This document shows positions 1-9,488 of a stretch of 64,000 nucleotides of DNA, in pieces. The number at the start of each line of letters is the position of its first letter. Positions within the stretch are counted from its first letter, which is position 1. Source of the stretch: Janthinobacterium sp051380735 (lineage in GTDB: Bacteria; Pseudomonadota; Gammaproteobacteria; Burkholderiales; Burkholderiaceae_D); NCBI RefSeq assembly GCF_051380735.1, contig NZ_JBNYXQ010000009.1, positions 62,001-126,000 on the forward strand, read 5' to 3'. A program made the position numbers and the translations under genes. The notes beneath the pieces were generated by a model, which worked only from the letters and a program-made list of their open reading frames with translations, made no database searches and was not told where the DNA came from.

Positions 1-1
1 G

Positions 2-1477
2 CGCGAGGAGGCGGCGCAGATCCTGATCCTGGTGCCGGAGATCAACCTCACGCCCCAGCTGGAAGGCAATATCCGCGCGCGCTTTCCCGGCGTCATGCTG
101 GCTACCTTGCACAGCAGCCTGTCCGAAGGCGAGCGCATGCTGCACTGGCTTGCCGCCCACCAGGGCCAGGCGCGCATCGTGCTGGGCACGCGGCTGGCCA
201 TCCTGGCATCGTTGCCTAATTTGAAATTGATTGTTATCGACGAGGAGCACGATCCTTCCTACAAGCAGCAGGAAGGCTTGCGCTATTCGGCGCGCGACCT
301 GGCCGTGTGGCGCGCCTGGCAGCTGCAGATCCCCATCGTGCTCGGTTCGGCCACGCCGTCGCTGGAAAGCTGGCACCACGCGCAGACGGGACGCTACCGC
401 AAGCTCGAATTGCGCGAGCGGGCCGTCAAAAATGCCGTGCTGCCGCGTGTCAAGCTGCTCGACATGGAACGCGACAAGCCGAAGGACGGCCTGACCTCGC
501 ACCTGGTGGCGGCCCTGAAACTGCGCATGGAGCGCGGCGAGCAGTCGCTGCTGTTCCTGAACCGGCGCGGCTATTCGCCCGTGATCTGCTGCGAATCGTG
601 CGGCTGGATCAGCAATTGCACCCGTTGCACCTCGTTCATGGTGCTGCACAAGCCCGAACACCGGCTGCGCTGCCACCATTGCAGCCTGGAACTGCGCATT
701 CCGCGCCATTGCCCCACTTGCGGCAATGTCGACCTGCAACCGCTGGGGCGTGGCACGCAGCGCGTCGAAGAGGGCTTGCAGCAACTGTTTCCCGAAGCGC
801 GCATTTTACGGATCGATGCCGATTCCACGCGCAAGAAAGGTAGCGCGCAGGAAGCGTTCGATACCGTGCACCGCGGCGAGGTCGATATCCTGATCGGCAC
901 GCAGATGGTGGCCAAGGGCCACGATTTCAAAAAGCTGACCCTGGTCGGTATCTTGAATCCCGACACGGCGCTGTTTTCGCAGGACTATCGCGCCAGCGAG
1001 CGCCTGTTCGCGCAGCTGATGCAGGTGGCGGGCAGGGCGGGACGGGCCGCGCAGACCGAGGGCGGCAGCGTCTCCGAGGTGCTGATCCAGACCCGCTATG
1101 CGCGCCATCCGCTGTACGACGCGGTGGTCAACCATGATTACGACCATTTCGCCACCACCTTGCTGGAAGAGCGGGCCCATGCGGCGTTGCCGCCGTACCT
1201 GTTCCAGGCGCTGCTGCGTGCCGAAGCGCCGGAACTGGCGAGCGCCATCGAGTTCTTGCAGGCGGCCAAGGATTGCCTGGCGCATCCGGCGATTACCATC
1301 AACGATCCGATTCCGATGAGCATGACGCGTGTCTACAACGTCGACCGCGCCCAGCTGCTGCTCGAATCGGCGTCGCGGCCCGCGTTGCAGGCCTTTCTGA
1401 AGGAATGGCTGGCCGAGCTGCGCGCCATGAAGACGCGCGTGAAATGGTCGCTGGAAGTCGATCCGCTCGATATCTGA
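2..1477 (+). CDS. priA: Primosomal protein N' (PriA helicase), 3' part; 5' end outside window
   Basis: DNA helicase that reloads the replisome at stalled forks. The reading frame is open from base 2, so the start lies upstream; 491 residues are visible. Seen: the DEAH-like box IDEEHDPSYKQ, the GSATPS motif, the zinc-binding region with eight cysteines in CxxC pairs (CCESCGW, NCTRC, RCHHC, HCPTC) and the late helicase motif QVAGRAGR. This order is diagnostic of PriA. The missing part should carry the 3'-OH-binding domain and Walker A motif. Confidence 0.97.
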   Translation, partial: REEAAQILILVPEINLTPQLEGNIRARFPGVMLATLHSSLSEGERMLHWLAAHQGQARIVLGTRLAILASLPNLKLIVIDEEHDPSYKQQEGLRYSARDLAVWRAWQLQIPIVLGSATPSLESWHHAQTGRYRKLELRERAVKNAVLPRVKLLDMERDKPKDGLTSHLVAALKLRMERGEQSLLFLNRRGYSPVICCESCGWISNCTRCTSFMVLHKPEHRLRCHHCSLELRIPRHCPTCGNVDLQPLGRGTQRVEEGLQQLFPEARILRIDADSTRKKGSAQEAFDTVHRGEVDILIGTQMVAKGHDFKKLTLVGILNPDTALFSQDYRASERLFAQLMQVAGRAGRAAQTEGGSVSEVLIQTRYARHPLYDAVVNHDYDHFATTLLEERAHAALPPYLFQALLRAEAPELASAIEFLQAAKDCLAHPAITINDPIPMSMTRVYNVDRAQLLLESASRPALQAFLKEWLAELRAMKTRVKWSLEVDPLDI

Positions 1478-1625
1478 TCAATGCAGCCAGGCCCGCGCCG
1501 GGCGCACGATCTGCTCGGACAGCAATTTGGTAAACGGCGTATATACGAATTGCCGCTTGGTAAAACCTTTTTCATGCCAACAGAGTAGTATGCATGCTCA
1601 TCGAATGACCTCTGTGGCGGCAATA

Positions 1626-3086
1626 ATGAACAACAATATCAAGACTATCAAGGTGGATGTGGCCGTGATCGGCAGCGGCACGGCCGGCCTGACGGCGCAC
1701 AAGGCGGCGCGCCTGCACGGCAAGCGCGTGCTGATGATGGAAAGCGGCCCTTATGGCACCACTTGTGCGCGGGTCGGCTGCATGCCCAGCAAACTGCTGA
1801 TCTCGGCCGCCGAAGCGGCCCACGCTGTAACGGCCGCGCCCGCGTTCGGCGTGCATCCGGGCGCGCTGCGGATCGACGGCCAGCAAGTGATGGCGCGCGT
1901 GCGCAGCGAGCGCGACCGCTTTGTCGGCTTCGTGCTCGAAGGCGTCGATGCGATTGCCGATGAAGAAAAATTGCGCGGCCACGCCCGCTTTATCGCCCCC
2001 GGCAAGCTGCAGGTCGATGAACACACCATCGTCGAAGCGGCGAGCGTGGTGATCGCCACCGGTTCTTCGCCCATCGTGCCGCCGGAATGGAAGGCGGCCG
2101 GCGAGCGCGTGATCACCAGCGATGCCGTGTTTGGCTGGACCGACCTGCCGCGCTCGCTGGCGGTGGTCGGCGCCGGCGTGATCGGCCTGGAACTGGGGCA
2201 GGCGCTGGCCCGCCTGGGCGTACGCGTGACCCTGTTTGCACGTGGCGCCAGAGTGGCGCAGCTGACCGATCCGCTGGTGCTGGCAGAGGCCGGCAAAGTG
2301 CTGGCCGGGCAATTCGATATCCGCTTCCAGACCAGCGTCGCGCATATCGCAAAAACCGACGATGGACTGGGCCTGCTGCTGACCAGCCGCGATGGCGAAG
2401 GGAAGGAAAAAACCGAGCAGTTCGAGTATGTGCTGGCCGCCATTGGCCGCAGCCCGAATGTGCACGGTATCGGCCTGGAAACGGCGCAGATCGAACTCGA
2501 CCGCCATGGCGTGCCCTTGTACGACAAGCACACCATGCAGTGCGGCAAGAGCAGCATCTTTATCGCCGGCGACGCCAGCGACGAACTGCCGCTGCTGCCC
2601 GAGGCGGCCGACCAGGGCCGTATCGCCGGCGACAATGCGGCGCGTTTTCCCGATGTGCAGCCGGGCCTGCGCCGCACGCCGCTGGGCGTGGCATTCACCG
2701 AACCGCAGATTGCCACCGTCGGCGCCACCTACCAGCAGCTGTGCATCAGCCATGTGGGCCGTTTTGCCGTTGGCGCCGTGTCATTCGGCAACCAGGGCCG
2801 CAGCCGGGTGATGCTGCAAAACAAAGGCATGCTGCGTGTGTATGCCGAGTTCGGCAGCCAGCGTTTCCTGGGCGCCGAGATGATAGCCCCGCGCGCCGAG
2901 CACCTGGGCCATTTGCTGGCCTGGGCTTGCCAGGCGCAGCTGACGGTGCACGCCATGCTCGACATGCCGTTCTACCATCCGGTGATCGAAGAGGGCGTGC
3001 GCACGGCCTTGCGCGAACTGGCGCTGCACCTGCAAAAAGGCCCGGGCGATGTGCCGGACTGCGTCGACTGCACGCCCGGTACTTGA
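1626..3086 (+). CDS. Dihydrolipoyl dehydrogenase-like pyridine nucleotide-disulfide oxidoreductase
   Basis: 486 aa FAD flavoprotein of the class I disulfide reductase family. N-terminal FAD-binding GSGTAG, redox-active CARVGC (Cys-x4-Cys) followed by PSKLL, a second dinucleotide fold GAGVIGLELG, the FAD motif FIAGDA, and a C-terminal dimerisation domain with the usual active-site His in YHPVIEEG. The first long-frame ATG lies about 100 bases earlier, but the ATG at 1626 gives the normal family start. It is not next to 2-oxoacid dehydrogenase genes, so it may be a stand-alone Lpd/mercuric-reductase-like enzyme and not the PDH E3 subunit; its substrate is unknown. Confidence 0.85.
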   Translation: MNNNIKTIKVDVAVIGSGTAGLTAHKAARLHGKRVLMMESGPYGTTCARVGCMPSKLLISAAEAAHAVTAAPAFGVHPGALRIDGQQVMARVRSERDRFVGFVLEGVDAIADEEKLRGHARFIAPGKLQVDEHTIVEAASVVIATGSSPIVPPEWKAAGERVITSDAVFGWTDLPRSLAVVGAGVIGLELGQALARLGVRVTLFARGARVAQLTDPLVLAEAGKVLAGQFDIRFQTSVAHIAKTDDGLGLLLTSRDGEGKEKTEQFEYVLAAIGRSPNVHGIGLETAQIELDRHGVPLYDKHTMQCGKSSIFIAGDASDELPLLPEAADQGRIAGDNAARFPDVQPGLRRTPLGVAFTEPQIATVGATYQQLCISHVGRFAVGAVSFGNQGRSRVMLQNKGMLRVYAEFGSQRFLGAEMIAPRAEHLGHLLAWACQAQLTVHAMLDMPFYHPVIEEGVRTALRELALHLQKGPGDVPDCVDCTPGT

Positions 3087-3102
3087 GCTTCAGATGGTTT
3101 AT

Positions 3103-3222
3103 AACACCTGACAAAACCGTAGCGAGCGGCAGTGATTTGTTGCCGAGAAGCGCAGCTGTGCTGGAGCACAGTGAGCATCACAGGCCGCAAAGCGCGACGC
3201 GCAGTAGGTTTGGTCAGATGTT
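3103..3222. repeat. Candidate 120-bp MITE-like element with imperfect terminal inverted repeats
   Basis: The left end AACACCTGACAAAACC (3103-3118) and right end GGTTTGGTCAGATGTT (3207-3222) are inverted repeats matching at 14 of 16 positions. The interior has nested inverted repeats, including CTGTGCT-gg-AGCACAG, so the whole segment could fold as one long hairpin. It fills the gap between two convergent genes and its right end overlaps the stop codon of the DUF1857 gene. No coding capacity. Calling it mobile is inference; only one copy is in this window. Confidence 0.5.
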
Positions 3223-3706
3223 AATTCAGAAGGCCGGCGTCGAGGCGACCCTCGGCCGCCAGCTCGCGCAGTATGCGGATGGTGTCGATATCGGACTCCT
3301 GGTAGGCCGAGCGGCGGAAGTCGTCGTACATGGCGTTGGCCGCATCGGTGGCCGCGTCATTGCCGTCGTCATACTGGAAACGCACCCACAGGCTGTGTTC
3401 ATCCGGCATTTCGATGGTCATCACCAGCGAGGAGGCGCTGATATCCTTTTGCGCCGCCACTGCATAGCGCACCTGTAATTGCGGCAGCAGCACGACCTTG
3501 TCTTCGATCACCAGTTCGCCATAGCGCAGGCGGCGTGAAAAACCGTTGTCGGTGCGCTCGCTGATCTCGCACTCGTCCAGGTGCGGCACGAACAGCTTGG
3601 GCGACTCGGCGCGCAATACCAGGCCACGCCAGACCTGTTCGACCGTCAAGGTATCGATCAGCGGGTTGAGGGGATCGTTGATTTCAATCAGATGTTCAAA
3701 TTTCAT
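3221..3706 (-). CDS. DUF1857 / SRPBCC-fold protein (AtaL-like)
   Basis: 161 aa, beginning MKFEHLIEINDPLNP. The family has a START/Bet v1-like fold with a hydrophobic cavity and mostly unknown ligands; some members are called AtaL-like. Length and the opening residues fit DUF1857. An in-frame extension upstream exists but has no conserved feature; the ATG at 3706 is preferred. Divergent from rep, convergent with the flavoprotein gene. No signal peptide, so cytoplasmic. Confidence 0.75.
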   Translation of the reverse strand: MKFEHLIEINDPLNPLIDTLTVEQVWRGLVLRAESPKLFVPHLDECEISERTDNGFSRRLRYGELVIEDKVVLLPQLQVRYAVAAQKDISASSLVMTIEMPDEHSLWVRFQYDDGNDAATDAANAMYDDFRRSAYQESDIDTIRILRELAAEGRLDAGLLN

Positions 3707-3908
3707 GGGGCGGCCATTCAAGAGGTTGGGGCGCAAGGCCGGAGTGATAGCTGGAATAATAGCCGGGATGGTACTCCAGGCCGGGTTGTGCGGCGTAGAT
3801 TCAGTCTGCCAAGATGGCGCCCGGACGGCATTTATCAAGACCCGGTGCGTGCAATCGGCGTACACGACGCTGTTACAATGGACTGCTGTTCCCTGCGGAA
3901 ATACCCTG

Positions 3909-5969
3909 ATGTCCAAAGCACCACAATTCGGCCTGAACGCTCCCCAAAGCGAAGCCGTCACCTATCTCGACGGCCCCTGCCTGGTGCTGGCCGGCGCTGG
4001 CTCGGGCAAGACGCGCGTGATCACGCAAAAGATTGCCCACCTGATCGAAGACCGCGGCTACGACCCGCGCACCATCGCCGCCCTGACTTTTACCAACAAG
4101 GCGGCGCTGGAAATGCAGGAGCGCATCGCCAAGCTGTTGAAGCAGCCGCGTCAGGCCAAGCAGCTGACGGTATCGACCTTCCATTCGCTGGGCGTGAAGA
4201 TCTTGCGCCAGGAAGCCAATGGCGTGGGGCTGAAAGACCGCTTTTCCATCATGGACAGCGACGACTGTTTTTCGCTGGTACAAGACCTGGCCATAACCAC
4301 CGACAAACAGATCATCCGCCAGATCCAGACCGCCATGTCGCTGTGGAAAAACGGCCTGATCGACCCCGACACGGCGCTGGCGCAAGCCAAGGATGAGGAC
4401 GACGCCAACGCGGCGCGCATCTACCGCAGCTATGTGGCTACCTTGTCAGCCTACCAGGCGGTCGATTTCGACGATCTGATCCGTCTTCCCGTCGAATTGT
4501 TCCGCAACAACGACGCCGTGCGCGACAAATGGCAGCGCCGCCTGCGCTACCTGCTGGTCGACGAGTACCAGGATACCAATACCTGCCAGTACGAACTGGT
4601 GAAACTGATGGTGACGGGCATCGGCAAAAAGCCGATGTTTACCGCCGTGGGCGACGACGACCAAGCGATTTATGCCTGGCGCGGCGCCACCGTGGAAAAC
4701 CTGAAAACCCTGGAAACAGATTTCCCCGACCTGCGCGTGATCAAGCTGGAACAGAATTACCGCTCCACCATGCGCATCCTGAATGCGGCCAATGCCGTGA
4801 TCGGCAACAACCCGAAACTGTTTGAAAAATCGCTGTGGTCCGAACACGGCCTGGGCGAGCCGATCAAGGTGCTGGGCATGCAGACCGACGAGCAGGAGGC
4901 GGAACAGGTGGCCATCATGATCTCGGCCGACCATTTCGAGCGCAAGAACAAGTTTTCCGATTACGCCATTTTGTACCGTGGCAACCACCAGGCGCGCATT
5001 ATCGAGCAGTGCCTGCGCAAGGAGCGCATCCCGTACACGATTTCCGGCGGCCAGAGTTTCTTCGACAAGGCCGAGATCAAAGACATCATCAGCTATCTGC
5101 GCCTGCTGGCCAACGAAGACGACGATCCGGCGTTTATCCGCGCCGTCACCACGCCGCGCCGTGGCGTGGGGCAATCGACGCTGGAGGTGCTGGGCGCGTT
5201 CTCGGGCCAGTGGCAGTGTTCGCTGTTCCAGGCGGTGTTCAAGGGCGGCATCGAAGCCAAGCTGACCGACCGCCAGTTGGGGCCGCTGCGCGACTTCTGC
5301 AACTTCATCAATGATCTTGAGTCGCGCGCCAGCCGCCCTGGTGCAGCCGGCAGCGGCGATGCGGCGGCCGAAGTGCTGGACGACATGATGAAGGAAATTC
5401 ATTACGAGTCCTACCTGTACGACGCTTTCGAAGAGCGGCAGGCGCAAAGCAAGTGGCAGAACGTGCTGGAATTCGTCAACTGGCTCAAGGAGCGGGGCCG
5501 GGGCGGCAAGGACCGCGATGGCGAAGAAAAAAACGTGCTGGAACTGACGCAGATGGTGGCCCTGATGACCATGCTCGAGGGCAAGGACGAAGAGCAGGAT
5601 GCGGTGCGCATGTCGACCCTGCATGCATCGAAAGGGCTGGAGTTTCCGCACGTCTTCCTGGTCGGCGTGGAAGAGGGCATCTTGCCGCACAAGGGCGACG
5701 CCGACGCGCCGGCCGAAACCATGGCGGCGCGTATCCAGGAAGAACGCCGCCTGATGTATGTGGGCATTACACGCGCCCAGCGCACCTTGCACATTACCTG
5801 GTGCAAGAAGCGCAAGCGGGCCGGCGAGCAGGTGCATTGCGACGTGTCTCGTTTTATCAAGGAAATGGAACTCGACGTGGGCGACGCCGTGCCGACCGAG
5901 TCGGAAGTGATTTCACCCAAAGAACGGCTGGCGCGCATGAAGGCGCTGCTGGCAACCCCCAAGACCTGA
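3909..5969 (+). CDS. rep: ATP-dependent DNA helicase Rep (UvrD/Rep family, SF1A)
   Basis: 686 aa 3'-5' helicase that clears protein barriers ahead of replication forks. Motifs in order: Q motif (LNAPQSEAV), Walker A GAGSGKT, motif II DEYQDTN, motif III GDDDQAIYAWRGA, QNYRST, the late motif STLHASKGLEF and VGITRAQ. Length is close to E. coli Rep (673 aa) and shorter than UvrD. The ATG at 3909 is chosen because the conserved N-terminus starts there; an upstream in-frame extension crosses the divergent promoter region. Confidence 0.93.
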   Translation: MSKAPQFGLNAPQSEAVTYLDGPCLVLAGAGSGKTRVITQKIAHLIEDRGYDPRTIAALTFTNKAALEMQERIAKLLKQPRQAKQLTVSTFHSLGVKILRQEANGVGLKDRFSIMDSDDCFSLVQDLAITTDKQIIRQIQTAMSLWKNGLIDPDTALAQAKDEDDANAARIYRSYVATLSAYQAVDFDDLIRLPVELFRNNDAVRDKWQRRLRYLLVDEYQDTNTCQYELVKLMVTGIGKKPMFTAVGDDDQAIYAWRGATVENLKTLETDFPDLRVIKLEQNYRSTMRILNAANAVIGNNPKLFEKSLWSEHGLGEPIKVLGMQTDEQEAEQVAIMISADHFERKNKFSDYAILYRGNHQARIIEQCLRKERIPYTISGGQSFFDKAEIKDIISYLRLLANEDDDPAFIRAVTTPRRGVGQSTLEVLGAFSGQWQCSLFQAVFKGGIEAKLTDRQLGPLRDFCNFINDLESRASRPGAAGSGDAAAEVLDDMMKEIHYESYLYDAFEERQAQSKWQNVLEFVNWLKERGRGGKDRDGEEKNVLELTQMVALMTMLEGKDEEQDAVRMSTLHASKGLEFPHVFLVGVEEGILPHKGDADAPAETMAARIQEERRLMYVGITRAQRTLHITWCKKRKRAGEQVHCDVSRFIKEMELDVGDAVPTESEVISPKERLARMKALLATPKT

Positions 5970-5971
5970 AG

Positions 5972-6313
5972 TCAGCCAGCGTCCGATGTCAGCTTGGGCA
6001 CGATGGCAAACTGCATGCCCAGCGCGTCGAGCATTTTCAGGATGGTGTCAAAGCGCGGCTTGCTGCCTTCGCGCAAGGCTTTATACGCGCCTTCACGCGT
6101 AATGTCGGCCCTTGCCGCCACCTTGCCCATGCCATGCGCGCGTACCACGTCGTTCATGGCCGCCTGGAACAGCTCGGCATTGCCGGTGGCAATGATTTCG
6201 CTCATATAGGCGGCGATGGCGTCCGGACTGGTCAGATGCTGGGTTGGGTCGAAACGGCTCAGGCCCAGCGCCTCCAGATCATCGAGGTCGAAGCTGTCGT
6301 GGTCACGGTTCAT
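5972..6313 (-). CDS. Antitoxin, HigA/HI1420-like addiction-module HTH protein
   Basis: 113 aa. The C-terminal half carries a Cro/CI-like helix-turn-helix (MGKVAARADITREGAYKAL) and a following TILKMLDALGMQF segment typical of HI1420-type putative addiction module antidotes. It follows the toxin gene with a 4-base overlap (6310-6313), so the two are translationally coupled in the toxin-first order of higBA-like modules. Its stop lies two bases beyond the rep stop on the opposite strand. Probably neutralises the toxin and represses the operon. Confidence 0.85.
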   Translation of the reverse strand: MNRDHDSFDLDDLEALGLSRFDPTQHLTSPDAIAAYMSEIIATGNAELFQAAMNDVVRAHGMGKVAARADITREGAYKALREGSKPRFDTILKMLDALGMQFAIVPKLTSDAG

Positions 6314-6702
6314 TTTTTTCGTCCTTGCTTGTCGTTGATGGCAGCCTGTTTCTGCTTGCGGATCGCTGCCTGCGTGGCTTTCAATTCGGCGAGGATCTTT
6401 TTCGCCTTGTCGATATCGCGTTGTTGGCTGGCCTTGTCGCCGCCGAGCAGCAACAATATCAACGCGCCCAGATTGGTTTCATGAAAATACACGCGCCAGC
6501 CCGGTCCTGTCTGCAAAAAGCGCAGCTCACAGACGCCGTCGCCTACCGCGCGCCAGTCGCCTTTTTTACCGTGCTGCAGATTCTTGATGCGCGCATCGAT
6601 GGCCGCCGTCGCGACATCATGCAGCTTGTCTTCCCAGCGGCGATATTGCGCCGTCTTGAAGGTCTCGATCAAACATGGTTGAAGATCAGTAGACGTATCC
6701 AT
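6310..6702 (-). CDS. Toxin, RelE/ParE superfamily (phage Gp49/HI1419-like)
   Basis: 130 aa small basic protein. IETFKTAQYRRWEDKL, then NLQHGKKGDWRAVGDGVCELR and GPGWRVYFHE, then LLLLGGDK, the signature of Gp49-like HI1419 toxins, which are presumed mRNA interferases. The C-terminal lysine-rich tail (about residues 110-130) is longer than usual. The ATG lies inside a TACAAT that could be the promoter -10 element, so transcription may begin at or close to the start codon. Confidence 0.85.
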   Translation of the reverse strand: MDTSTDLQPCLIETFKTAQYRRWEDKLHDVATAAIDARIKNLQHGKKGDWRAVGDGVCELRFLQTGPGWRVYFHETNLGALILLLLGGDKASQQRDIDKAKKILAELKATQAAIRKQKQAAINDKQGRKK

Positions 6703-6849
6703 TGTAATCGTTTGTTCTCATTCGTCAAGGAGTTTCATGCAATCTCAAGGATAGCGACGCAATCTGCATTGCGTGGTCATGACCGCAGCTTGTTTGCGGT
6801 GGATCGCGAGGCTGGAGGGTAAAATGCGTGTTTGATGCCAGGAGTTACC

Positions 6850-7074
6850 GTGAGCACTATGGACAATGAACAGATGGAAAGCCGTTTCGTCGATATCGAA
6901 ATCAAGCTGGCGCAGCAGGAAGACCTGGTCGAGTCGCTGAACCAGATGGTGTACCAGCAGGGCCGCCGCATCGACCAGTTGGAAGCGATGCTGCACAAGC
7001 TGGGCGAACACGTGCGCGAAGGCGCGCAGCAGGCCAACGGCGGCCAGGTCAACGAGCGCCCGCCGCATTACTAA
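6850..7074 (+). CDS. slyX: SlyX family protein
   Basis: 74 aa, almost entirely coiled coil (LAQQEDLVESLNQMVYQQGRRIDQLEAML), ending in the PPHY motif characteristic of SlyX. Function in the cell is not established. The GTG at 6850 has an AGGAG Shine-Dalgarno sequence seven bases upstream; longer in-frame starts place that site inside the coding region. Confidence 0.9.
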   Translation: MSTMDNEQMESRFVDIEIKLAQQEDLVESLNQMVYQQGRRIDQLEAMLHKLGEHVREGAQQANGGQVNERPPHY

Positions 7075-7151
7075 TCATTACTGTATGACGTGATACCTGC
7101 AGTCGTTGCGGGTGACGCAAGTTTGTCAGGCTGTTATTATTTCAGGCTGGT

Positions 7152-7168
7152 CCGCGACACAATCGCGG
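7152..7168. promoter_or_regulatory. Palindrome CCGCGA-N5-TCGCGG in leader of first M3 peptidase
   Basis: Perfect 6-bp arms around CACAA, 26 bases ahead of the peptidase start codon. The same arms, with a different 5-base centre, occur at the same distance before the second paralog. Could be a dimeric repressor site or an RNA hairpin close to the ribosome binding site. Confidence 0.5.
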
Positions 7169-7194
7169 TTCTCTTGCGTACTTTGAAAGATGTC

Positions 7195-9351
7195 ATGACC
7201 CGTCCAACACTGCTCGTCATCGCCGCCAGCCTGATGCTGGCGCCAGCCGCTTTTGCCGCGACCAAGGCGCCTGCTGCCGCTGCCACTACCGTGGCTGCCT
7301 CCCTGCCTGCCAGCAATCCGTTTGCCCAGGCCAGCAGCCTGCCATTCCACTATCCTCCGTTCGACAAGATACAGGACGCCGATTACGCGCCTGCCTTTAC
7401 GGCCGGCATGGCCGAGCACCTGGCGGAGATCAACGCGATTGCCAACAATCCGAAAGCGGCCACCTTCGACAACACCATCGTCGCCATGGAACGCGCCGGC
7501 CAGCTGCTGGGCCGCGTGCGCACCGTGTTTTCGGTGATGTCGGGCTCGAACACGAATGAGACCATCCAGGCACTGGAGCGCGAGCTGGCGCCAAAAATGG
7601 CGGCCCATAGCGACGCGATCATGCTCAACGGCAAGCTCTACCAGCGCATCAACACCTTGTACGCCAAGCGCGACAAGCCGGGTCTCGATGCCGAATCCAA
7701 ACGCTTGCTGGAACGCTACCACACCGATTTCGTGCGCGCCGGCGCCAAGCTGTCGGCGGCCGACAAAGACAAATTGAAAACCTACAACGGCCAGCTCGCT
7801 GCCCTGTCGACCACGTTTGCGCAGAACGTGCTGAAGGAACTCAATGCCTCGGCGGTGGTGGTCGATACGCGCGCAGAGCTCGACGGACTGTCGCCGGCGG
7901 CGATTGAAGTGGCCGCCGGCCTGGCCAAAAAACGCGGCCTGGACGGCAAGTACGTGATTGCGCTGGTCAACACCACCGGCCAGGCGCCGTTGTCGCAACT
8001 GACCAACCGCGCACTGCGCGAACGCATCATGGCCGCCTCGCAGGCGCGTGGCAGCCATGGCGGCGAATTCGACAACCGCCAGGTGGTGCTGGACCTGGCC
8101 AAGCTGCGCGCCGAACGCGCCGCGCTGATGGGCTACCCGAACTACGCGGCCTATTCGCTGGAAGACCAGACCGCCAAGACCACCACCGCCGTCAATGCGC
8201 TGCTGGGTGAACTGGCCAAGCCGGCAGTGGTCAACGCGCGCCGCGAAGCGGACGATATCCAGAAAGTGATCGACGCGGAAAAAGGCGGCTTCAAGGTCGC
8301 CGCCAGCGACTGGGCCTATTACAGCGACAAGGTGCGCGCCGAACGCTACAACTTCGACCAGAACCAGCTCAAGCCTTATTTTGAAATGAACAGCGTGCTG
8401 ACCAAGGGCGTGTTCTTTGCCGCCGGCAAGCTGTACGGCCTCACCTTCAAGCAGCGCACCGACCTGCCGGTGTACAACGCCGACATGCTGGTGTTCGACG
8501 TGTTCAACGAAGACGGCAAGCAACTGGCCATCTTCACGCTCGACCCTTACGCGCGCAGCAACAAGCGCGGCGGTGCCTGGGCCAATGCCTATGTCAGCCA
8601 GTCGGCCCTGCTGGGCAACCAGCCCGTGATCGCCAACAACCTGAACATTCCGAAGCCGGAAGCGGGCCAGCCGACCCTGATGACGTTCGACGAAGTGACC
8701 ACCATGTTCCACGAATTCGGCCATGCGCTGCACGGCATGTTCTCGAACGTGAAATATCCGCGCTTCTCGGGCACCAGCGTGCCGCGCGACTTTGTCGAAT
8801 ACCCGTCGCAGGTCAATGAAATGTGGGCGCTGTGGCCGGAAGTGCTGCAGAACTATGCCAGGCACTACCAGACCGGCGTGGCGATTCCCGCCGAACTGCT
8901 GGCGAAAGTGAAGGCTGCCGACAATTTCAACCAGGGCTACAAAACCACCGAATACCTGGCCTCGGCCCTGCTCGACCAGCGCTGGCACCAACTGACCCCG
9001 GCCCAGATCCCGACCGACGTGCTGGCGTTTGAAAAAACCGCACTGCTTGAGGCCGGTATCGATTTTGCACCAGCGCCGCCGCGCTACCGCACCACGTATT
9101 TCTCGCACGCGTTTGCGGGCGGCTATTCGGCCGGCTACTACGCCTACCTGTGGTCGGAAAAGCTGGACGCCGACACCGTCGAATGGTTCAAGGAAAACGG
9201 CGGCCTGACGCGCAAGAACGGCGACTGGTTCCGCAGCAAACTGCTGTCGCGCGGCGGCAGCGCCGATGCGCTGCAGATCTATCGCGATTTCCGTGGCCGT
9301 GATGCGAAAATCGAGCCGCTGCTGGAGCGCCGTGGCTTGAGCGGCAAATAA
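7195..9351 (+). CDS. Periplasmic M3 family metallopeptidase (Dcp/oligopeptidase-like), copy 1
   Basis: 718 aa zinc peptidase of the M3A family (dipeptidyl carboxypeptidase / oligopeptidase A group) that trims peptides. Zinc site HEFGHALHG and the downstream glutamate region FVEYPSQVNEMW are present. A signal peptide MTRPTLLVIAASLMLAPAAFA places it in the periplasm. The upstream in-frame extension is the leader RNA with the palindrome. A close paralog follows 180 bases later, so this is a tandem duplication; a periplasmic Dcp is the best functional guess. Confidence 0.9.
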   Translation: MTRPTLLVIAASLMLAPAAFAATKAPAAAATTVAASLPASNPFAQASSLPFHYPPFDKIQDADYAPAFTAGMAEHLAEINAIANNPKAATFDNTIVAMERAGQLLGRVRTVFSVMSGSNTNETIQALERELAPKMAAHSDAIMLNGKLYQRINTLYAKRDKPGLDAESKRLLERYHTDFVRAGAKLSAADKDKLKTYNGQLAALSTTFAQNVLKELNASAVVVDTRAELDGLSPAAIEVAAGLAKKRGLDGKYVIALVNTTGQAPLSQLTNRALRERIMAASQARGSHGGEFDNRQVVLDLAKLRAERAALMGYPNYAAYSLEDQTAKTTTAVNALLGELAKPAVVNARREADDIQKVIDAEKGGFKVAASDWAYYSDKVRAERYNFDQNQLKPYFEMNSVLTKGVFFAAGKLYGLTFKQRTDLPVYNADMLVFDVFNEDGKQLAIFTLDPYARSNKRGGAWANAYVSQSALLGNQPVIANNLNIPKPEAGQPTLMTFDEVTTMFHEFGHALHGMFSNVKYPRFSGTSVPRDFVEYPSQVNEMWALWPEVLQNYARHYQTGVAIPAELLAKVKAADNFNQGYKTTEYLASALLDQRWHQLTPAQIPTDVLAFEKTALLEAGIDFAPAPPRYRTTYFSHAFAGGYSAGYYAYLWSEKLDADTVEWFKENGGLTRKNGDWFRSKLLSRGGSADALQIYRDFRGRDAKIEPLLERRGLSGK

Positions 9352-9363
9352 GCTCACTAAGCT

Positions 9364-9396
9364 AAAAATGGCCGCCGCGTATTGGCGGCCATTTTT
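9364..9396 (+). terminator. Intrinsic terminator between the M3 paralogs
   Basis: AAAAATGGCCGCC, 7-base loop, GGCGGCCATTTTT: a 13-bp stem counting the A/T run, ending in a U-tract, 13 bases after the first peptidase stop. It indicates that the two paralogs are separate transcription units. Confidence 0.9.
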
Positions 9397-9488
9397 ATTT
9401 GGTCAATCAAAACCGGCGCCGTGGTAAACCGCGCATTCGGCCTGCTGCGCCACGCTGGCAGATCACCCTGCTATGATTTGCCACTGGT

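Noticed and set aside
5972..6702. Toxin-antitoxin pair as part of a larger defence island
   Set aside because: Neighbours on both sides (rep, slyX) are housekeeping genes and no integrase, transposase or other defence gene is adjacent.
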